Shown here: piece after piece, positions 1-8,273 of the stretch
Layout: each line of letters starts with the position of its first letter
How positions within the stretch are numbered: the first letter of the stretch is position 1
From: Halorussus lipolyticus
GTDB lineage: Archaea > Halobacteriota > Halobacteria > Halobacteriales > Haladaptataceae
DNA: 64,000 bases
Assembly (NCBI RefSeq): GCF_029338375.1
Contig: NZ_CP119804.1
Span: 992,001-1,056,000, forward strand
Reading direction: 5' to 3'
Notes under the pieces: generated by a model
Databases searched by the model: none
What the model was told of the DNA's origin: nothing
What the model saw: only the letters and a program-made list of their open reading frames with translations
Program-made: the position numbers and the translations under genes

Positions 1-40
1 TTTATTTCCTAACCGGACGGTATTATTTCCGCAAGGGCGC

Positions 41-811
41 TCAGAACCGCTCGGCGAGGCCGTCCAGCGCCTCGTGGTGTTCGGTCGTGTGCGGCGCGGT
101 CAGCGGCGAGACGCTGATTTTGCCCTCGTAGACCGCCCGGCGGTCGGTCCCCTCGGGGTCGGGCAAGTTCTCGCCCTCCATCTGCCCCCACGTGTGGTCG
201 TGGAGCGTGACCCGGCCGTTCTCCTCGGTGGCGTCCATGTCGTAGACGTGCGAGGGGCGCGTGACGACCATCGGCGTGTGGCCCTCGCTGGGCAAGGGCG
301 CGTTGACGTTCAGATACTCGGCGTCCTCGAAGACGCCCGCGTCGGGGGTGTGTTCCACGAGGTAGCGCACCGCCTCGGCCACTTCGTCGTACTCCTCGAT
401 ACTCGTCTCGCGGGGCCACTCGCTCTGTGGGATGTGGAGCGAGGCCGAGATGGCGGGGACCCCGAAGAAGGCGGCCTCGACGGCGGCGCTGACGGTGCCC
501 GAGCGACCGAGGATGTGCGCGCCGATGTTCGCGCCCTCGTTGCACCCCGAGACCACGATGTCGGGGTAGGGACCGAGTTCGGCGAGGCCGGCCACCACGC
601 AGTCGGTTGGGGTCCCTTCGACGGCGTAGCCCAGTTCGTGTTCGTGGACCGAGAACTCGTAGGTCATCGCCCGCCCGACCGCGCTCTGGTCGTCGGCGGG
701 CGCGACGGTCGTGACGTTGCCGACCTCCGAGAGGGCGTCGTAGAGGGCGCGAATGCCGGGACTGTCAATCCCGTCGTCGTTCGTCAGGAGGATTTCGCGG
801 GTCGCGGTCAT
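41..811 (-). CDS. surE: 5'/3'-nucleotidase SurE
   Basis: A 256-residue metal-dependent nucleotidase that removes phosphate from nucleoside monophosphates, acting in the cytoplasm in nucleotide salvage. The SurE signature is clear: N-terminal LLTNDDGIDSPG with the metal-binding Asp pair at residues 12-13, a Ser at about 43, and SGCNEGANIG at about 89-98, the SGxNxGxN motif that supplies the Asn ligand. Length matches the family. The start ATG (809-811) leaves a normal N-terminus directly before the first beta strand. The gene stands alone; the next gene upstream begins beyond 904 on the same strand. Confidence 0.95.
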   Translation of the reverse strand: MTATREILLTNDDGIDSPGIRALYDALSEVGNVTTVAPADDQSAVGRAMTYEFSVHEHELGYAVEGTPTDCVVAGLAELGPYPDIVVSGCNEGANIGAHILGRSGTVSAAVEAAFFGVPAISASLHIPQSEWPRETSIEEYDEVAEAVRYLVEHTPDAGVFEDAEYLNVNAPLPSEGHTPMVVTRPSHVYDMDATEENGRVTLHDHTWGQMEGENLPDPEGTDRRAVYEGKISVSPLTAPHTTEHHEALDGLAERF

Positions 812-903
812 GTGGAGACCTTACGCCGGGCGGTCAAAAGTCCTACCGCTCTCGATGTTCTGCCCGGCGAAATCATGTTCGAGAATCGTGGTAGCTACTC
901 GAC

Positions 904-2265
904 TTACTTCCGCGCCGGATGGTCGTCGGCGAGTCGCGTCCGACCTTTCTCCTCGAAAAGATTTTCGCGGAGGGTGTCGCCCTCGTACTCGTCGCGGACC
1001 AGTCCGCGCTCCCGCAGGACGGGCACCACCATGTCCACGAAGTCCCGGAGGGTGCCCGGCCGGACGACCTCTTTGAGATTGAACCCGTCTACGCCGACCT
1101 CCTCGTACCAGTACTGGAGTTCGTCGGCGACCTGCTCGGGATTCCCGACGATGACCGGGGACGTGGACCCCAAGCCCGCGAACTCGGCGACTTCGCCCAC
1201 GGTCCAGTCGCGGTCGGGGTCGTTCTTGGTGAAGGCGTTGACCGCGCCCTGAATCGCGTCGGTCTCGATGTGTTCGACTTTCTGGTCGGGGTCCAACTCC
1301 GAGAAGTCCATGTCAATGAAACCGGCAAGTAATGCGAGGGTCGCCTCGTAATCAACGTTTTCGGCGTAGGTCTCGTACTTTTTCTGGGCGACCTCCTCGG
1401 TTTCGCCCACGATGGGGACCACGCCGGGGAAAAAGCGGAGTTCGTCGGGGTTTCGGCCGCGCTCCTCCGCGCGCGAGCGAAGGTCTTGAATATAATCCCG
1501 CACGCCGTCCTCGGTCGGTTGGCTGACGAAGACGGCCTCGGCGTTGTTCGCGGCGAAGTCCCGACCGCGGTCCGACGACCCGGCCTGATACAGGACCGGC
1601 GTGCGCTGAGGAGAGGGTTCACAACTGTGGGCGTCGGGGACTTCGAAGTACTCGCCCTCGAAGTCGATGTCGCGGACCTTCTCGGGGTCGGTGTAGATGC
1701 CCCGCTCCTTGTCGCGGACTACCGCGTCGTCGTCCCAGCTCTCCTCCCAGAGGCGGTGGCACACGTCCATGAACTCGTCGGCGCGGTCGTACCGGGTCTG
1801 GCGGTCCATGCGCTCGTCCAGTCCCAGATTCCGGGCCGCGCTTTCGAGGTACGACGTGACGATGTTGAACGCGACTCGGCCGTCGGTCACGTGGTCGAGC
1901 GTCGAGAGTTCGCGGGCGAGTTGGTAGGGGTGGACGTAGGTGGTCGAGCGCGTCACCGCGAATCCCAAATTGTCGGTGACGGTGGCCATCGCCGGGACGA
2001 GTGCTTGGGGGTCGTTGGCGGGCGTCTGGACCGCCTTCTCGACCGCAGTGTCGCTGTCGCCGCCGTACACGTCGTAGATGCCCCGCACGTCGGCGAAGAA
2101 TACGGCGTCGAAGCCGCCGCGCTCTGCGGTCCGGGCCACGTCGAGCCAGTACTCCATGTCGGTGTAGCGATGGGATTGGTCGCCCGGCGTCCGCCAGTTC
2201 CCGGTCGTGACGTGTTCGACCGAGTTCATCGTGAACAGGTTGAGGTGGATGTAGTCGCTGGCCAT
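904..2265 (-). CDS. LLM-class flavin-dependent monooxygenase (NtaA/SnaA/DszA type)
   Basis: A 453-residue bacterial-luciferase-like flavin monooxygenase. The N-terminus gives the typical first beta strand (HLNLFTMNSVEHVT). Motifs of the NtaA/SnaA/DszA/SoxA subfamily follow: FFADVRGIYDVYGG, the long block around ALVPAMATVTDNLGFAVTRS, GRVAFNIVTSYLESAARN, and PVLYQAGSSDRGRDFAA near the phosphate-binding region. Members use FMNH2 from a separate reductase to oxidise chelators, sulfur heterocycles or similar compounds; the substrate cannot be read from sequence. No flavin reductase is adjacent, so the reductant must come from elsewhere. Confidence 0.88.
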   Translation of the reverse strand: MASDYIHLNLFTMNSVEHVTTGNWRTPGDQSHRYTDMEYWLDVARTAERGGFDAVFFADVRGIYDVYGGDSDTAVEKAVQTPANDPQALVPAMATVTDNLGFAVTRSTTYVHPYQLARELSTLDHVTDGRVAFNIVTSYLESAARNLGLDERMDRQTRYDRADEFMDVCHRLWEESWDDDAVVRDKERGIYTDPEKVRDIDFEGEYFEVPDAHSCEPSPQRTPVLYQAGSSDRGRDFAANNAEAVFVSQPTEDGVRDYIQDLRSRAEERGRNPDELRFFPGVVPIVGETEEVAQKKYETYAENVDYEATLALLAGFIDMDFSELDPDQKVEHIETDAIQGAVNAFTKNDPDRDWTVGEVAEFAGLGSTSPVIVGNPEQVADELQYWYEEVGVDGFNLKEVVRPGTLRDFVDMVVPVLRERGLVRDEYEGDTLRENLFEEKGRTRLADDHPARK

Positions 2266-2491
2266 CGTTGTTTAGCCGGTGGCTTTCGCCGTGGGAAAAG
2301 CCGGGGAAACCGGCGAGAAGCGGGGCCGACCTCGGACGTTCGCGGACTGGTGTTTGCTCGCTGGAGGTCCGCTGAAATCGGGAGTAAGGTTGAAGCTAGC
2401 TACTGCCTGAGCCTATGAGAACCGCAACCGCTGTACCGCCCACCACGCGGCGTGAATTCGTCCATCATCGCGCGATCCGTGGAAGATGGTA

Positions 2492-3172
2492 CTACTCCAT
2501 ATTCGATATAACGGACTCTACAAGCCCTTGAGAAGGGATATTATAACGTGTGGTGATTGCTCGGGGGCTGGTATCTTCAGAGTGTTTCTCGTGGTACCGA
2601 ATTAAGTTCTCGACAGCCTCCATTAGCCACTCTGGATTGTTGTCTGGTCGTGCGCCGTCACTATGGACAGCATCGTGACATTCACGGCAGAGGTAACAGC
2701 CAACTTTGTTCTCACCATACCGCCAATGGTGAAAATCCAATTCGTCATCGGGGGTTTCGCCACAAAGTCGGCATGTGTCGGGGCGTTCCCGGAATGCAGA
2801 TTTTGAGATTCGCTGGTTCGGTTCTAACCCTGCTTGACGGATTGCTTCGTTCCAACTTCCAAATCTTGTTTGGTAAGTTCGACTACAGTATTCTCCTTGT
2901 TCATTGAGTTGTTTTTTAGTCGGTGTTTGATTGAGTTCCCTAGCAAGCCGCCTGATTTCGTTTAATAAGTCATCAGTCGGTATTCTCCTCGGTTGATTTA
3001 GTTCTAACCCTGCCTCACGGAGGGCGTTGTTCCATCCTCCGAATTCATCTTGGTATGGTGATGCGGAATACTCTCCTTGGTCATTCATCTCCATAGATGT
3101 CGGTGTTTCACCGAGTTCCTCTGCGAGTCGTTGAAGTGCGTCAAGCAGATTCTCTCTCGTGACCTCGGCCAT
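2492..3172 (-). CDS. HNH-type nuclease domain protein with two homing-endonuclease-associated repeats
   Basis: A 226-residue protein. Two copies of a repeat of about 52 residues (about 9-60 and 69-120) each run LLxxxxRLAxELxxTPT, then NxQGEY, Y, FGxWNxAxxxAGLExNQ. This is the pattern of the 'homing endonuclease associated repeat', a DNA-binding helical module. A zinc/HNH segment follows from about residue 133: CRLCGETPDD, FHHW and CYLCRECHDAVH, that is two CxxC knuckles and the catalytic-type His pair. The gene's base composition is visibly more A/T-rich than its neighbours and its codon third positions are mixed, which suggests recent transfer. It could be a free-standing homing-type nuclease or a regulator using the same fold. 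Activity is inferred. Confidence 0.82.
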   Translation of the reverse strand: MAEVTRENLLDALQRLAEELGETPTSMEMNDQGEYSASPYQDEFGGWNNALREAGLELNQPRRIPTDDLLNEIRRLARELNQTPTKKQLNEQGEYCSRTYQTRFGSWNEAIRQAGLEPNQRISKSAFRERPDTCRLCGETPDDELDFHHWRYGENKVGCYLCRECHDAVHSDGARPDNNPEWLMEAVENLIRYHEKHSEDTSPRAITTRYNIPSQGLVESVISNME

Positions 3173-3267
3173 GTTGTAATCAAATCAATATTCCATCAAT
3201 TCATTATTTTAGTTTCGGAAAAAGAAGGGATGACGCCGTGTCGTCGGGACCGAAGCGACCGACTGCT

Positions 3268-3298
3268 CGTCAGAGCATAACGCTCTGACGGTGTTTTT
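3268..3298 (+). terminator. Hairpin followed by T-rich tract
   Basis: A 9-base-pair stem, CGTCAGAGC (3268-3276) with GCTCTGACG (3282-3290), has a 5-base loop and is followed by GTGTTTTT. It resembles an intrinsic terminator read on the plus strand, but no plus-strand gene ends just upstream. It lies between two minus-strand genes, so it may instead be a protein-binding dyad or part of the larger structured intergenic region that continues to 3357. Confidence 0.5.
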
Positions 3299-3305
3299 GG
3301 TCCAG

Positions 3306-3357
3306 CTTTTACCAGTGAGGAAATTCGCCGAATGCGAATTTCCGAGTACAGTAAAAG
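3306..3357. other. Nested inverted repeat downstream of the ATP-grasp gene
   Basis: An inner perfect 10-base-pair stem (3319-3328 with 3334-3343, loop CGAAT) sits inside an outer 7-base-pair stem (CTTTTAC 3306-3312 with GTAAAAG 3351-3357). It ends 7 bases before the ATP-grasp stop codon on the minus strand, so it would fold at the 3' end of that transcript. The likely role is transcript end formation or stability. Confidence 0.5.
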
Positions 3358-3363
3358 GTCGTC

Positions 3364-4656
3364 TCAACAGGAGCAGTAGTATTCGGCGGTCCCGAACTCG
3401 GTGCTGAGGAGTTGGTACGCCGGAGCGGGGTCGCTCGGTCGATACACCCCGGTCGTGAGGTCGTCGCTGGTCTCGAAGTCGCCCGAGAGGAACGAAAGCC
3501 AGTCGTCGCGGGCCAACACGTCCGAAAAGCCGTCGTCAGATGACAGCAGTTGCAGGTAGTCCGCGAGGTAGACCCAGCGCGCGTCCCGGATTGCTTCCTG
3601 CTCGTACTCGTCACCGACAGCATCGCTATAGGCCGCCAGCGGGAGGTTCGCGCCGGCCTGCACCGGCAGTGAAATCCACTTCCACGGGCGAGTGTTCACG
3701 TCGATGAGGACGTACTCCTCGCGCTCGCCGTCGTAGAGGAATTCGGCCTCGCTGATGCCGTAGTAGTCGGTTTCTTCGAGGACCGCGAGCGCGTTCTGTT
3801 CGACCTCACGGGCCGAGTCGCCGGTGGCGCGCTCGACCACGCAGGAGGTCCCGTACCCGAGAGGGTACCGAACGCGGGCGTTGCCGACGAAGGAAACCGG
3901 GTCGCCGGATTCGGGGACGTAGGAGGCCAGCGAGCAGTCCTCGCCCTGCACCTTGGGCACCTTCTCTTGGGCCATCACACGGATGCCCTCGTCGGCGGCG
4001 TTGGCCACCACGTCCTCGAATTCGGCCTCGTCGGCGACTTCGATGACGTTGGTGCCGACCGCCTCGGAGAACTTGCGCTTGAGGGCGGGTTTGACCACGA
4101 GCGGGAACCCCAGTCGCTCTGCGGCCTCGCTGGCGGGGACGCTCTCGCGGTCCTCGATTGCGCCGGTCGCGCCGTCGGTTTCGGCGGGGTCGGTCTCGGC
4201 GATGCGGTAGGTCTCGGGGTAGGGAACTCCGAGTTCTTCCGCGACGGCGTAGAGCGATTCTTTGTCCAGCACGCGGTCGATGGTCGAGCGGTCGGCGAAC
4301 GGGAGTTTCACGCCCTCGGGTTCGGTCCGGGAGAAGGCGTGGACCCACTCGTCCATGCACCCGAACGCAATCGGCTCGTGGTCGAGTTCGGCCGAGAGGG
4401 CTTCTACGTCCTCGCAAAAGCCCTCCTCGTCGTCCAGCGGGTACGTGACCCGCCCCGCGAAATCGACGGCCTCGGAGTAGGGCGCGACCCCCTTCTCGTT
4501 TCGGTCGATAGCGATGACCGGTACGTCGCGGGCTTTCAGCGCGCGAGCGACGCTCAGACCGGTGACGTGGGCGTTGCAGACGATTGCCGGCGGGCGGTCG
4601 AAGTCGGCGTCTGCGAGCGCGTCGCGGAGGTCCTCGAAGGAGCGAAACGTGGCCAT
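3364..4656 (-). CDS. ATP-grasp domain carboxylate-amine ligase-like protein
   Basis: A 430-residue ATP-grasp enzyme. It has an N-terminal nucleotide-binding-like segment (PPAIVCNAHVTGLSVARALK), then the ATP-grasp core with FPLVVKPALKRKFSEAVG (phosphate-binding loop and Lys), a block around VMAQEKVPKVQGEDCSLASY, and the C-terminal metal-binding segment EYVLIDVNTRPWKW (Glu/Asn Mg ligand region). Related haloarchaeal proteins are annotated as carboxylate-amine ligases, joining a carboxylate to an amine with ATP cleavage; the substrate is unknown. The stop is followed by a nested hairpin (3306-3357), and upstream lie repeats rather than a partner gene, so context gives no substrate clue. Confidence 0.85.
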   Translation of the reverse strand: MATFRSFEDLRDALADADFDRPPAIVCNAHVTGLSVARALKARDVPVIAIDRNEKGVAPYSEAVDFAGRVTYPLDDEEGFCEDVEALSAELDHEPIAFGCMDEWVHAFSRTEPEGVKLPFADRSTIDRVLDKESLYAVAEELGVPYPETYRIAETDPAETDGATGAIEDRESVPASEAAERLGFPLVVKPALKRKFSEAVGTNVIEVADEAEFEDVVANAADEGIRVMAQEKVPKVQGEDCSLASYVPESGDPVSFVGNARVRYPLGYGTSCVVERATGDSAREVEQNALAVLEETDYYGISEAEFLYDGEREEYVLIDVNTRPWKWISLPVQAGANLPLAAYSDAVGDEYEQEAIRDARWVYLADYLQLLSSDDGFSDVLARDDWLSFLSGDFETSDDLTTGVYRPSDPAPAYQLLSTEFGTAEYYCSC

Positions 4657-4767
4657 GTCGGGTTCTATTCGGTTGGCGCGCTAAAAGTCGTCCGAGTCGG
4701 CAAAGTCGTCCGGGGTCTCGGACGCGAAAATGCTGTTCTTTCGGCGGTTGTTACTCACCTTTCTCCC

Positions 4768-4940
4768 GGCGCGTGCTGGCGCGGTCTCTCGTGACCGCGC
4801 CGAATCGCGCGAGGGATGAGTAGCGCAGGGGGTGAGCAAAGCGAACCCCAAGCAACGCAATCGGTTGGGGAGGGTGTGGTCCGCGGTAGCGGTTGCAGAG
4901 CGGTGCGGCAGACGGCTTGGCTCAAGCCTGAAGCTGGCTT
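4768..4940 (+). repeat. Intergenic palindromic repeat, family B copy 1
   Basis: This copy begins with CGGCGCGTGCTGGCG and a short hairpin (GGCGCGGTC with GACCGCGCC around 4788-4801, loop TCTCGT). It ends with a conserved tail around AATCGGTTGGGGAGG, the CCGCGGT region, and GCTCAAGCCTGAAGCTGGCT near 4919-4940. The same order of blocks recurs at 33843-34050, while the stem sequence inside the first hairpin differs. There is no credible coding capacity; short open frames here have no conserved start or codon bias. It shares the 4657-5208 gap with a family C copy. Confidence 0.65.
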
Positions 4941-5027
4941 CTTCGACTGTCTTTGCCGAGGAGCAATCCAATCGGCGAACCAGACTCCGGAGCAGATTCA
5001 GGCGTGAACAAGTCATACCGTGACCGC

Positions 5028-5108
5028 ACCGCAACCGCGCCCCGTGCCTCCCCGCCGCGTCTGACTCGCTTCGCTCGTGCAGACGCGGCGCATCCTCTGG
5101 ATAGTGGC
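5028..5108 (+). repeat. Intergenic hairpin repeat, family C copy 1
   Basis: A conserved base (CGCGCCCCGTGCCTCCCCG, then CCGC ... GCGGCGCATCCT) encloses a variable hairpin top, here GTCTG ... CAGAC around ACTCGCTTCGCTCGTG. Copy 2 at 63858-63918 keeps the base but has a quite different top (CCCGCGCAG ... CTGCGCGGG). The stretch between 5109 and the stop codon of the next gene at 5209 shows nothing further that I recognise. Confidence 0.6.
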
Positions 5109-5208
5109 GCCCTTCGCGTCCCGTGGATTGAGACGGTACGAGGACGTGCGGTCGGACAAATCTTTCTACGCACTAAGAAACAAAACCAATGCTAAAAGAA
5201 ACAATTAC

Positions 5209-6672
5209 CTATACCGGAACCGCGTCTACGACGGTCTCCTCGTCCACGACCAGATTGTAGGCCTCCTCGTCGTCGTTCCACAGCGCCAGCACGCTCTCGA
5301 ACGACAGCAGGTCGCCGTAGTCCGCGCGCTTCAGGTCGCGGTTCAGCGATGTCTCGCGGGTCAGGACGGCGAAGTGGTCCTCGGCCTCGCTCCCGTCGCT
5401 GACTTTGAACAGCGGGTTGCGGTCGCCCTCTGCCAGCGAGTGGCTGAGTTTGACCGCCACGAGGTCGATGCGGTTGGTGACGTGGCGGTCCATCTCGGCC
5501 ATCTTGGCCGTTCGGCCGGTGTCGGCGGTGAAATCCAGCTTTCGCTTGCCGTCGGGCCGGAGAATCGAGTAGGCGAACTGCACGTCCCGGTTGACGAACT
5601 CGCCGCTTCCGGGGGCCGGATGGTCTTCAGCATCGCCTTCGCGCTCGGCGTCGGGACCGCGCTCGCCTTCGTCCAGTTTGCGCTGGAAGCCCGGCACGTC
5701 CAAATCGGGTTTCACGTCGAAGGACCACCCGCGGTCGGTCGGTCGCTCGCCGGGCCAGAGCCGAAGCGTCGGCGAGAAGACGGTGGCGTCGTTTCGTTCG
5801 TCGGCGATGGCGCGCTCGACCTCCCGGAGACCGATGGCGGTCTCCCGGTCGGCGGGTTCGATAGCGAGGACCGCGCCGTCGTCGGCCAGCGAATCGAGAT
5901 ACCGCCGGACGACGGCCTCGGGGTCGTCGAGTTCGTTGAGGACGTTGGCGAACACGAGGAGGTCGTACTCCCGGTCGTCCGGGACCGCGAACTCCTCGGC
6001 GACCTCGCGGTGGCACTCGGCGTAGAAGTTCCGGCCCGCGTCTTCGAGCATGTGGTCGAAGATGTCGGCCGCGGGGGCGCTGGGTTCGATGGCGTCGTAG
6101 CGCACCAGCACGTCGTCGGGCAGGTAGTCGGCCATCCCGAGCGCCGGGCCGCCGACGCCAGCGCCCACGTCGAGGACCCGGAGGTCCCGGCCCAGCAGGC
6201 CCTCCTCGCCGAGTTCGTGGAGGACGTACTGGACCACCGCGTAGTTATCGGGCAGGTGGTAGATGGCGTAGCCCAGCGCGGCCGTCTCGTCGTACTCGAC
6301 CGGGTTGTTCCAGTAGTAGTCGGTCTTCAACTTGCGAATCGCCGACCGGAGTTCGTCGCCCGACGCGCCGTCCTGCCAGTCGAGGCCGAACCGGTCGGCC
6401 AGCAGGTCTTCCAGTTTGTGGCCGTACTCCGGCGGGAAGGCCTCGACGCCGCGGAAGGTCGGCGCGATGGGTTCGTCCTCGACCGGCGCGAACGTTCGGT
6501 CCTCGCGCTCGACCAGTCCGAGCGACCCGGCCTCCTCGCGCAGAATCTGGCGGACGACGCCCGGATGGGGTTGGCTCTCGATGTACTCTGCAATCTCGTC
6601 GGCGTCGATGGGCCGGACGTTCCGGAGGTACTTGGCGTTCTCTCGGACTTTCCGGCGTAGTTCGTCGTTCAT
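5209..6672 (-). CDS. Rsm22-like SAM-dependent methyltransferase (small ribosomal subunit Rsm22 family)
   Basis: A 487-residue protein. A helical N-terminal domain leads to a class I SAM-binding fold with motif I LRVLDVGAGVGGPALG at about residues 145-160, followed by an acidic post-motif strand (YDAIEPSAPA) and a strand around DLLVFANVLNEL. The preceding YYWNNPVEYDETAALGYAIYHLP block resembles the segment ahead of the SAM fold in the Rsm22 family, which acts in small-subunit ribosome assembly. A charged, low-complexity insert lies at about 310-340. Its start overlaps the stop of the upstream tyrA by 4 bases, so the two are co-transcribed and probably translationally coupled. The Rsm22 assignment rests on motif order; another SAM-dependent activity is possible. 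Confidence 0.72.
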   Translation of the reverse strand: MNDELRRKVRENAKYLRNVRPIDADEIAEYIESQPHPGVVRQILREEAGSLGLVEREDRTFAPVEDEPIAPTFRGVEAFPPEYGHKLEDLLADRFGLDWQDGASGDELRSAIRKLKTDYYWNNPVEYDETAALGYAIYHLPDNYAVVQYVLHELGEEGLLGRDLRVLDVGAGVGGPALGMADYLPDDVLVRYDAIEPSAPAADIFDHMLEDAGRNFYAECHREVAEEFAVPDDREYDLLVFANVLNELDDPEAVVRRYLDSLADDGAVLAIEPADRETAIGLREVERAIADERNDATVFSPTLRLWPGERPTDRGWSFDVKPDLDVPGFQRKLDEGERGPDAEREGDAEDHPAPGSGEFVNRDVQFAYSILRPDGKRKLDFTADTGRTAKMAEMDRHVTNRIDLVAVKLSHSLAEGDRNPLFKVSDGSEAEDHFAVLTRETSLNRDLKRADYGDLLSFESVLALWNDDEEAYNLVVDEETVVDAVPV

Positions 6673-7460
6673 GGTTCGTCGTCCCGTCTGTCCCGCGTCT
6701 CGTCCGCGGGTTCGCTCGCGTCCCGGTACAACTCCGCGAACTCGGCTTCGTCGGCGTCGGCCAGACGCCTCGCGGCCCTAGCTATCTCCTCGGCCCCGCC
6801 GAAGGCGTCCTGAATCTCGGCGTAGACTTCGGGCGCGTTGCCCGTGACCTGCTCGGCGACCGCCGACAACTCCTCGAAAATCGGGGTCGTCAGTCCCTCT
6901 GGCACGTCGTCACCGGCGAGGCCGAACGAGAGGACTGCGGCGTGGGTCTTGGCCTGTACCGTCTCCATCGCCTCGTCGTGTTCGCCGGCCGAGGTTTCCA
7001 CGAGGAGGTTCCCCTCGGTCTCCAGCGCGTCCAGAATCCGGTCGGTGGTCGGTCCTCGCTGGTCGGCAACGACTGCGACGTTGCCCGGCGCGTTGCTCGG
7101 CGCGAACAGGGGATGGAGGCTCACGCGCTCCCGGTCCGGGGCCGCCGAGCGCATCACAGCCACCGGGGCTGTCATCTGGCCCGTCACGTCCACGAGGGCC
7201 TCCTCGGCCTTCGGCGCGTGGTCTTCGATGGCCGCCTCGGCGGCCGACATCGGGACCGCCACGCACACCGCGTCGAATCGCTCGTCGGTCGAGAGCGAGA
7301 CCGCGCGGCAGGGGGCCGACTCGCCGACTTCGGCGGCGGCCTCCTCGGCAGTCTCGGGGTCGGCGTCGGCGAAGGCAACGTCGGCCTCCTCGATTCGCGC
7401 CGCTACGACCGCGCCGAACCACCGGCCCATCTCGCCCGCACCGACGACGAGTAGCTTCAT
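6669..7460 (-). CDS. tyrA: Prephenate dehydrogenase-like protein (TyrA)
   Basis: A 263-residue NAD(P)-dependent enzyme expected to convert prephenate to 4-hydroxyphenylpyruvate, the tyrosine branch of aromatic synthesis. The N-terminus is a Rossmann fold (LLVVGAGEMGRWFG, GxGxxG), followed by FDAVCVAVPMSAAEAAI and VDVTGQMTAPVAVM, and then the conserved HPLFAPSNAPGN block containing the substrate-region His. The helical C-terminal dimerisation domain follows. It lacks an ACT or chorismate mutase domain. AroA (13343) and AroC (17618) are nearby. The downstream Rsm22-like gene overlaps it by 4 bases. Confidence 0.85.
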   Translation of the reverse strand: MKLLVVGAGEMGRWFGAVVAARIEEADVAFADADPETAEEAAAEVGESAPCRAVSLSTDERFDAVCVAVPMSAAEAAIEDHAPKAEEALVDVTGQMTAPVAVMRSAAPDRERVSLHPLFAPSNAPGNVAVVADQRGPTTDRILDALETEGNLLVETSAGEHDEAMETVQAKTHAAVLSFGLAGDDVPEGLTTPIFEELSAVAEQVTGNAPEVYAEIQDAFGGAEEIARAARRLADADEAEFAELYRDASEPADETRDRRDDEP

Positions 7461-7506
7461 CGGGCGAAGCTAGCCGGTCGGCTCTCAAAAGGAGTTCGCT
7501 ACGGGG

Positions 7507-8058
7507 TCACAGCGAGCGGGCCATCTCCAACTCGCCAGTTCCGGACCCGGCGGTTTCGAAGCCCACGTTGCGGTAGAGTCGGACCGCCGGGCGGTTCGTC
7601 CGCTGGACCGAGAGCCAAACGCGCTCGACGCCCGCCGACCGGCCTCGCCCGAGGAGGGTCCGAATCGTCGCGGACCCGACCCCCGCCCGGCGGTAGTCCG
7701 GGTGGACGAACAGTGCGAGTTCGTGGCCCGGCCCGCCGCCGAGCAAAATGCCGTGAGCGACCGCTCGCTCGTCGTGCCATCCCACGACCTCGATGCCCGC
7801 AGAGAGCCTGTCGAGCCAGTCCTCGCGCCGTCGCGGACTCGCCGGCGGGATGCCCTGTGCCCGGTCGGCCGGGCCGAAGTCGTCGTACATCGCTGTCAGC
7901 GCGTCGCGGTCGTCGGAGGACTCGGCGGAGTCATCTACAGCGCGGAATCGAATCGCGCGTCCCGCGCCGTCGGTGAACGTCCGAGGAGGGTGCGGGAATT
8001 CGGGGTGGTCGGCACTCGATGCGGCGTCCGGGTCGGACTCGGTGGCGTCCGCGCTCAT
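7507..8058 (-). CDS. GNAT-family N-acetyltransferase
   Basis: A 183-residue acetyltransferase. An N-terminal region of about 30 polar residues precedes the GNAT fold. The acetyl-CoA binding strand-turn is visible as ALFVHPDYRRAGVGSATIRTLL (about residues 115-136; the R-x-x-G-x-G/A loop is RRAGVG). The C-terminal strand has RLYRNVGFETAG, the usual 'FYxxxGF' position. The substrate is unknown. It sits 46 bases downstream of the tyrA start on the same strand, so it could share a transcript with tyrA and the Rsm22-like gene. The 8059-8273 gap upstream holds an A/T-rich stretch near 8195-8235 suited to a promoter. Confidence 0.85.
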   Translation of the reverse strand: MSADATESDPDAASSADHPEFPHPPRTFTDGAGRAIRFRAVDDSAESSDDRDALTAMYDDFGPADRAQGIPPASPRRREDWLDRLSAGIEVVGWHDERAVAHGILLGGGPGHELALFVHPDYRRAGVGSATIRTLLGRGRSAGVERVWLSVQRTNRPAVRLYRNVGFETAGSGTGELEMARSL

Positions 8059-8273
8059 CGTCCTCCGAATCCCAGTCGAAGCGGGTCCGCGAGCGTCCGG
8101 TCGGTCGTCCGCTCGGGAGTCGAGTTGTACGCGGCCAGCGCCGGGAGTCGTCGTCCCATCGTGGACTCACCGAGGACGTTCCGCCAGTTAAAGATAATGG
8201 TCTTTCATGATAAAAGTCCTAATATGACCTTAGTTGGCGCACTACCCCGGCGCTGGCGTCCGATTTTCGCTGT

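Noticed and set aside
74..1252. Long plus-strand open frame opposite surE and the monooxygenase gene
   Set aside because: It is a shadow frame caused by high GC: the minus-strand genes have clear motifs, and the plus-strand translation is low-complexity with no recognisable domain.
2415..2534. 39-codon frame downstream of the HNH gene
   Set aside because: It overlaps the HNH coding end on the other strand and has no coding features.
5077..6660. 527-codon plus-strand frame opposite the Rsm22-like gene
   Set aside because: Mirror of a real minus-strand gene; its translation is Val/Asp/Arg-rich noise and its start lies in repeat DNA.
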